Part shown: positions 44,525 to 51,129 of the stretch, one piece after another
Layout of the letters: each line of letters begins with the position of its first letter
How positions within the stretch are numbered: position 1 is the stretch's first letter
Program-made: the position numbers and the translations under genes
The notes under the pieces: model-generated
What the model was told of the DNA's origin: nothing
Databases searched by the model: none
The model's input: only the letters and a program-made list of their open reading frames with translations
Assembly: GCA_001929475.1 (NCBI GenBank)
Contig: LXFE01004245.1
Location: forward strand, 142-51,270
DNA length: 51,129 nt
Reading direction: 5' to 3'
Source: Neolecta irregularis DAH-3
Taxonomy: Eukaryota; Ascomycota; Neolectomycetes; Neolectales; Neolectaceae

Positions 44525-47500
44525 ATGGATTCGGAAGGCGACTTGTCGGCCCATTCTGTGTCCTTGCTTAAATCGCGCTTTGAGAAATTAAGCCATGATC
44601 TAGGCTCTGACACGCAGAAAACCAGGTCGATGTCCTTACAGAATGCCTCTGGGCTTTCAAGGACAGCAGCCAACTCCTCCGATACAATTTCGAGTCATCC
44701 AAGGTTACCGGATCCCCCTCCTTTGAAGAAGAAACCATCGTTGGCCGACAAGCCAGCTCAAATCAGAAGCTTAGCAACCGGTAGGATGAGACCCGCGTCT
44801 CTGACTTCATTTCCTGGAAAGCCAAATCCTACAAACCCCCACAATAAGACTCCTCCAATAGAACCGAAATCTCGTCCTTTTTCAATGCAACCCCTGTCGA
44901 ATCCGGTGAACATTGAAACCGGGGGACCCCCAATCGCTCGAGCGATTAACGAATCACGTCCCCCATTATCGCCGCGGCCACTTCTTCAAGCCTTAGGCCA
45001 TCTTGCCTCATCTCCGGAACAAAGTTTGTCTCAGCCTGATGTTCATTCTTTTTCACGGCTCCCTACTACCCCTAATGTTGAATCTAAAAATGGTTTGCAG
45101 GACACTAGCTCCAACATTAGCGATTCACCTACAACGGAACCGCTCCACAAGCCTAAAATAGCTCCAGTGCTTCCTCCGAAAAGCCGGAGACATAATTCAG
45201 TTATTGACATCGAGCAAAAGAAGCCTCCGCTCGTTACGAATACAAAGCCTATATATCATATCCCGAGTCCACAAAATGATTATTTTTCGATTAATAATCG
45301 GGGAAGAGGATCTATAGACCTTTCAGAAGACCAACGCGCTGGTTCTCAGAACTTTCATTCGCCTGTCCTGCGTAACAGGAACAAACCCATCTCGACTAAT
45401 ACTGGTTCTGTAATTTCACCATCTTCACGACCCAACCTACCGCCTCGGCCAGATAATGCTAGCGGGACACTGTTTCCTATTTCAGGTGGCGAGGGAACTT
45501 TGGGAGCTATATCTTTTGTTCCTCGAGAACCACTTTACGATTCTCCTCGAGGGTCAATACCACCAGCAGCTTCTTTTCCTCCACCGCCTCAACGAAGCCG
45601 GAGATCCTCAGATTCGCTCGCCATGCGTCCAATAGCCGAACGAACCCGCCGTGTAGAAGGTAGAAACATCTCTGCATCTTCGAATTGCTCAAGTCGGGCT
45701 CCTACTCCATTATCAGATCGTACCATACCAGATTCGGAAGACGAGATAGTCGAGCAAAATATCGATACCAGCAAACTGAGCCGGTTTCCCGACGCAAGTC
45801 AAACGAACCGGAGAAAACCTGTCCTTCGAAATACCCCAACGAGTCTCAACTGTCGGGCCGACGTACGAGTATTCGCAGTGTCTGGACAATACGTATGTAC
45901 TTCCCACCATATTTCCAAAGTTTGGGATATCCGCAGCGGTCAGTGTATTTGGAGTTTACCCCATCCTGAAGTAAAAGTCACGGCTATTTGCTTTATACCT
46001 GGCTTGGATCTTCAAGATGAAGGGACGAGTATTTGGCTAGGGACTGAGAAAGGTGACATCTGGCAAATCGACATAAATCAAACCGATATCGTGGAGAGGA
46101 GATCAACGGCCCATGTAACTGCAATCAGCCAAATCCTACGATGTGGTCGCGATGTATGGTCCCTGGACGAAAGTGGAAAGCTACAAGTATGGTCAAGTCC
46201 AAAAGGAAGTAAAATCGAACTATCCGATCAACCTAGATCATTTCGGATTACCACCCGTCATAGTGTTGCGATGGTATGTAGTGGAGAATTGTGGGTTGCT
46301 TCGGGACGTGTGATGCATGCATATAATCCCAGCGCAGCTGACGGACGGCCTTTTTCAATTTCAACGCGAGCGATGATAGCGCCTGGGATGACTGGAGAAG
46401 CTACCGCTGGAGCTTGTTTGCGCCGCGATCCAAATATTGTTTATGTGGGACACGAAGATGGCAAGATTTCAGTGTACAGCCGCTCGAAAATGGAGTGTAT
46501 AGATGTTATTACTATCAGTATGTACAAGATTTCTGGAATGGCTGCTGTTGGAGATCATCTTTGGGTTGCCTTTAAAACTGGGAAGATGTACGTTTATGAT
46601 GTTGGGTCACAGCCGTGGAAGGTACTCAAGGACTGGAAAGCTCACGAGACATCTCTGATCGATATTAAAGCGGATATGTCGAGTATCTGGAAAGCTGGTG
46701 TATTGCAAGTATTAACGTTGAGTTCGGACAATATAATCAAAGCGTGGGATGGGATGTTGATGGATGACTGGCTGGGTATATCAACAACATCTCTCAGTAT
46801 TAACTCTTGTAGAAACAGAAATGCAGCGACATGACCACGAATTCTGCGACTTTCGAGATTTTAACGCGTTATTCTGTACTTGGAATGCGGGTGCCTCCAA
46901 ACCCAACGATCTCAACAATTCCCACGATTCGACATTTTTTCAATCTCTATTTTCATCCATAGATTCGTTAGACCTGATTATTTTTGGCTTCCAAGAACTT
47001 GTCGACCTGGAGAATAAAAAACTCACAGCCAGTAGGATTTACCTCTTTTTTCACACCTAACATTTATCAGAAAGTCTCTTGAAATCCAAGAAGAAGGATG
47101 CGAATCAAATGCACGAACATATGTCTCATCAGTATCGTCTGTGGCAAGACCGGCTAGTCCAACAAGTCAAAATTTCAATGCCGGCAAACGAACCGTTTAC
47201 ACTCATTCACTGCTCGCATCTCGTTGGTTTGTTTTATTGTATTTTTATAAAGGCGTCAGAGCGTTCAAGAGTGCGGAATCTTTCCGCGACTACGGTTAAA
47301 ACTGGTCTGGGTGGTTTACATGGGAATAAGGTTTTACTTTTTCTTTTCCTAGAGTTTGAACACTGACGCTTTTCAGGGAGCTTTGATTTTTCGAATGATT
47401 TTAGATGACACTTCGATGTGTTTTATCAATTGCCATTTAGCAGGTATGCTCACTCTTGTACTAGTTGCTGATCAACATTATTAGCGGGACAATCACATGT

Positions 47501-48128
47501 AACTCATCGTAATGCGGATATCGCAAATATCCTGGAAGCAGGCAATTTACCACCCGAACCCGACGATGCTATTCGCAATGATATATTTGTAGGTGGTGGT
47601 GAAGGGACTCTAGTAATGGACTCTGAACTCGTATTTTTGAACGGCGATTTGAATTATCGGATTGACCTTCCTCGACCACGAGTAATCGACCGTATCAAAA
47701 AGCATGAAATTGAGAAATTGTTAGAAGCAGATCAACTTGTTGTGCAACAAAAGAAGAATCCTAGTTTCAGGTTACGACAGTTTACTGAAGCCGGTCGAAT
47801 AGATTTTGCCCCGACGTATAAATATGATGTTGGAACAGATCGGTATGATTCAAGTGATAAGAAACGATGTCCGGCGTGGTGTGATCGGATACTTTACAGA
47901 AGCTGGCACAAAGACCGAGTTCATCCCCTCCATTACCGTCGCCACGAAGTCTGGGTATCAGATCACCGGCCTGTGAGCGCTGCCTTTCGAATTCGCGTGA
48001 AATCCGTAGACGCAGAACGTAAAAAAGAGGTGTTTGAGCGAGTTGCTGGAGAATGGATTGGTCTTGCTCGTGGTATGCTCGAGAGATTCAAACAAGAGGC
48101 AACAGAGGAACTATTGGGAATATTATAA
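44525..48128 (+). CDS. WD40-inositol polyphosphate 5-phosphatase
   Basis: Large protein (about 1,080 residues) that should remove the 5-phosphate from PI(4,5)P2 or soluble inositol phosphates. The first 430 residues are disordered and rich in Pro/Ser with several PPLPPR-like SH3 ligand motifs. A WD40-like propeller follows (SKVWDIRSGQCIWSLPHP, SIWLGTEKGDIWQIDI, VYVGHEDGKISVYSRSKM, LWVAFKTGKMYVYDV, SSDNIIKAWDGML). Then comes the IPPc catalytic domain: FCTWNAGASKP, IIFGFQELVDLE, LGGLHGNKGALIFRM, FINCHLAAGQSHVTHRNADI, FLNGDLNYRID, CPAWCDRILY and SDHRPVSAAFRI, with the catalytic Asn, Asp and His present. Introns occur only from 46790 onward (about 38-45 nt), so the N-terminal half is one exon. 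The WD40-IPPc order resembles plant 5PTase12-14 and filamentous fungal homologues. Confidence 0.92.
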
Positions 48129-48639
48129 TCATCATCTCATTTTCTTTGGTTTGTTATAAAAGGTTGGGGGATTAAAAGTTGGACCATGTGTTTTCCCCTT
48201 GCGAATATATAATCAATCATAGGAACAGTAAATAATCGTGCACACGTGGCAAGCAAGGCAAGAATCAAGGACTTGATGATTTCACTTTCTTTCCTTGTTG
48301 AAAAAATCCCAAACAATAGCAAAAAAACAAAAAAAGTCGGTTTCTTTCTCTCAGAAAGAAATCGGAATGCAGAAGCAAGGCAGACGACAATGCACAATCC
48401 ATCATCAATCATCACCACCAAAAAAACAAGAAGAGGAAAAAATGAAGAGAAGAAAAGAGATGCAAACCAACAAGAAGAGAATACAAAGCCCACAATTTAT
48501 GTTTTAAGTTTTATCTTGGAGAATAATAAAAGAAGCTGGAAGATGCGTATACATACATAAACCTAGTCTTTTCACCCACCGTGGATTGGCCCCGCCCCGG
48601 AAAAAACATGTAAGCAAGCGCATGCATGACGAAATTTAA
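48129..48639. other. Convergent 3' intergenic region, A/purine-rich
   Basis: 511 bp between the stops of the phosphatase and CTK1. From about 48295 to 48535 the plus strand is strongly purine-rich (runs such as AAAAAACAAAAAAAG and AAAACAAGAAGAGGAAAAAA). Frames through it give only low-complexity Lys-rich peptides, which I do not regard as genes. Confidence 0.6.
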
Positions 48640-50944
48640 TCACGAGGAAACAGGTTTTATTTGCGATTCCTTGCGCGCGCGTTTTTCCTTTTCGCGTTCT
48701 TTGCGTTTGTGCTGTTTACTTTCATACTCGTGCCAATCGCCTAGGCCAAGACTGTGATGTTAGTAGAGTGAGAGTAAAAAAAGGGGGGACACTTTGTAGG
48801 TGCTGCTGGAGCGGGTTCTTCAGAGGTAAAGTAGGGATGATTCAATGCTTGGGCAGCGGATGGTCGTTGTTCGGGATCGAGGGTTAGTAACTGTTGACAT
48901 AAATCTAATGCTGCGGGGGTCATCTGTCTGGAAATGTGAATTAGTTTTCTTATACTTGAAAGATATTTACGAAGCAAAAGTGTCGGTGAAGCGGCTCGGA
49001 TGTTCTATTTTAGGTTTGACTAGTTCGTACCAGGGCAACTGATCCACAAAAGGCCAATTGCGTGGATTTGGCGTGCCTAATAATTCATAGACCAATTCAA
49101 GTTGGTGGACTTCGTCTTGGCCAGGAAAAGCTGGTTTCCGAGTGAACAGTTCGATCATGATACATCCTGTGCTCCACACATCGATTGATGGACCGTACAT
49201 GGTTGCGCCGAGAAGGAGTTCTGGGGGTCTGTACCACAGTGTTATAACGCGATTTGTGTAATCTAATTTGGAGCGTTTTGTATTATAAAATCTGGCGAGT
49301 CCGAAATCCGCCAATTTCAAGACGCCTTGGTTGTTTAGCAGGATATTTGAACCTGTTGAAGGGATCAGCAGGAGAGGGAGAAGTGCACGACACCTTTGAT
49401 ATCGCGATGTAAAACGCCACGTGAGTGAAGGTAATCGAGACCCTCGAGCATTTGGCGTGAGAGGTGTTTCAGATTAGGGGCGGTGAATTTGAATTCGGGG
49501 TGGGTCAAGACGCCAGCCAGGTCGTGATCCATATAGTCGAATACCATATAAACATTACCTGGGAGTCAGGAGGATAGGGGTGAAGAGTAAGTATACTTTT
49601 CTCTACCATTATCTCGAGCAGCGACACGACGTTTGGATGGCGCAGGGACTGCAATAGTTTGATCTCGCGCAGGGCAGTGATGGGGAAGCCATCACGCTCA
49701 GCTTCCATGCGTATTCTTTTGAGGGCGACGATTTCTTTTGAGCGGGTATTTTGTGCTTTGTAGACTTTGCCATAGGTGCCTTCGCCGACGAGACCAATGC
49801 GGTCGTAGGCCATGGGGGGTTTCTTTTCGGCGGGGGAGGGGTGTGGGGCTGGGGATGGGACTCTAGGAGTAGGCGTAGGAGTAGGGGTGGGAGTGGGAGT
49901 GGGAGTGGGAGTAGAAGTGTCGATGATTGCAGGGGCAGCGGGAGTGGAGTATATCCTGGGGCCTTTTTGGGGCCGTTCCTCTGGCATGCCGTCGCCGGGT
50001 CTTTTTTTCCTGTTTCCAGCGCCAACGCTGATGGCAAAGGGCTTGAATGAGATTTTTGGGTTGCCGTTGTGCGCGGGTTGCTGCTGCTGCTGCTGTTGCT
50101 GATGTGGATCTGGGAGGGGAGCGGGAGGAGTGGGGGCGGGGAGAGCGGGTGGAGGGGAGCTGGCTGGAGCGGCGATGGAGGCGAAGCGGGAGCGGGTGGC
50201 GGGAGCCATTGCGGGGGAGTATGCGGGTCTGCGGTCGTCCTGCGGGTGGATCTGGTGGGTGTAGTCTGCGGGTGGCGGGTAACGGCGGCGGTGCGGGTAG
50301 TCGTCGGGGTAGCTGCGGGCGGCGGGGCGGTCGCGGGGACACCACGACGGTCTGTGGTCGTAGCGGCGGTAGTGCAGAGTGTCTGCAGGGCGCGGTTCGG
50401 GCAGCGGGCGCGGGCGCGGGCGCGGGGTGGTGTAGTGCAGCGAGTCGTTGTGCGGGTAGTAGGCGTCGTACTCGGGCGGGTACAGCGAATCGCCCTCGTC
50501 TGCAGCGCCATAGGGCCACCTGGAGGCGCGCGAGTGCGCCGAGACGGGGTGTGGGGGCGGGTAGTGGGCCGCGGGGGCGGGATATGCGGGCGGCAGGGCG
50601 AACGGCGGGTAGTCTCTGTACTGGGCTGAATTTGAGTTCTGACCCGAGTGGTTCTGGCTCGAGTGGTCTGCCTGGCTCTGCCCTGCCTGGCCTGCCTGGT
50701 TCTGGCTGGACCGGGGCGGGCTGCAGCACGGCGAGTGCCTGTCTGCGCCGTCGAATGTTCGCTGCTCCTGCTGCGCTCTGTGTGCCCGCCGCCCGCGCCC
50801 GCCTGGCGATCGCCGCCCGCGCACTGCTGCCCGCTGCTCGCCCGCCCGTTCGTGTGCCCGGCGGCCGTCTCCTGCGTCGGGGCGATATGACTGGTAGCGG
50901 TGTTTGCCGCTGCTGGCCATCGCAACAGGCAAATCGCCGCTCAA
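48640..50944 (-). CDS. CTK1: CTD kinase catalytic subunit, Ctk1/CDK12-like
   Basis: Cyclin-dependent kinase that phosphorylates Ser2 of the RNA polymerase II CTD during elongation. A disordered N-terminus of about 375 residues includes QAGQAGQSQADHSSQNHSGQ, polyglutamine (nine Q) and a Thr-Pro dipeptide array. The kinase domain has VGEGTYGKVYKAQN, VALKRIRMEAERDGFPITAL, FDYMDHDLAGVLTHPEF, HRDIKG then SNILL, LADFGLARFYNTKRSKLDYT, RVITLWYRPPELLLGATMYG and DPEQRPSAAQALNHPYF. The C-terminal extension GLGDWHEYESKQHKRKE is the Ctk1-family tail that separates it from Bur1/CDK9; it follows a 41-nt intron near 48748-48788. Start candidates are the ATGs at 50944 and 50920. The N-terminal exon is about 65-70% GC, the kinase exons near 45%. 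Confidence 0.93.
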
Positions 50945-51102
50945 ATGTCTCTCTACAGCTCGCTCGCAGCGTCCAGCAGGGGCCTTTGTCGATCCGCAGC
51001 CAATTTATATTTATAGTCGTCCAACCATCGATTTCACCGACTTCAAAAAACGGTGGTTGGTCGTGTCCCGGGCACCCCTCCACCACGCTTCCCTATGTAT
51101 TG

Positions 51103-51129
51103 TAGTATATTATATATATATATATATAT
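51103..51129. repeat. TA dinucleotide microsatellite at window edge
   Basis: The last 20 or so bases are an uninterrupted TA repeat that runs off the window, about 160 bp upstream of the CTK1 start. Confidence 0.9.

Noticed and set aside
48246-48560. Lys-rich ORFs in the A-rich tract
   Set aside because: They are low-complexity peptides from a purine-rich 3' intergenic region with no homology.
49609-51105. Large alternative ORFs on both strands over the CTK1 5' exon
   Set aside because: They are low-complexity products of high GC content; the frame leading into the kinase domain is the only one with conservation.

Overview
This is nuclear DNA of a fungus. The proteins read most like those of filamentous Ascomycota: the AP-1 mu, COG2, PWP2, Ctk1 and Cdc12-type septin sequences carry ascomycete signature stretches. 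The genes are cut by extremely short GT-AG introns of about 31-43 nt (a few reach about 52), with donors mostly GTATGT, GTATAT or GTACNN. That is unusual for Pezizomycotina. An early-diverging ascomycete such as a member of Taphrinomycotina is a guess I cannot test here. No tRNA, rRNA, CRISPR or intact mobile element was recognised. There is one 10-N assembly gap at 34823-34832.

Layout from left to right (strand in brackets). 1-9 kb: GTP cyclohydrolase I (+, cut by the window edge), a wax-synthase-like acyltransferase (+), AP-1 mu (-), a WW-domain protein (+), a flavin monooxygenase (-), the Rps3 chaperone Yar1 (+) and the E2 enzyme Ubc7 (-). 9-21 kb: Urc4/DUF1688 (-), COG2 (+), mitochondrial uL1 (-), a small hypothetical gene (-), Pkr1 (+), SRP54 (-) and a chromodomain/Hda2-3-like coiled-coil protein (+). 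21-34 kb: a possible small gene (+), the SUMO protease Ulp2 (-), a p24 cargo receptor (+), the MATH-USP deubiquitinase Ubp15/USP7 (-), Prp45/SNW1 (+) and the WD40 protein MORG1/WDR83 (-). 34-51 kb: a small secreted peptide gene (-), the gap with a duplicated flank, a coiled-coil protein (+), septin Cdc12 (-), PWP2 (+), D-2-hydroxyglutarate dehydrogenase Dld2 (-), proteasome alpha-4 (+), a CHY zinc-finger protein (-), a WD40-inositol polyphosphate 5-phosphatase (+) and the CTD kinase Ctk1 (-).

Almost all genes are housekeeping: ubiquitin, SUMO and proteasome functions (UBC7, ULP2, UBP15, PRE6), secretion (AP-1, COG2, p24, SRP54, PKR1), ribosome biogenesis (YAR1, PWP2, uL1m), splicing and transcription (SNW1, MORG1, CTK1, the HDA-like subunit), cytokinesis (septin) and metabolism. 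They do not form a pathway cluster. The organisation is what stands out. Neighbouring genes almost strictly alternate strands, many with divergent promoters of only 50-140 bp and convergent 3' ends only 10-200 bp apart.

The most interesting points are the micro-intron architecture (many introns are a multiple of three and free of stops, so they are invisible to ORF callers), the strand alternation, two sharply GC-rich islands over the 5' ends of three genes (about 29.5-31.6 kb and 49.6-50.95 kb), and a cryptic two-exon gene for a 46-residue secreted peptide. Intron boundaries were placed by eye from protein-family conservation and splice consensus, so individual junctions may be off by a few bases.
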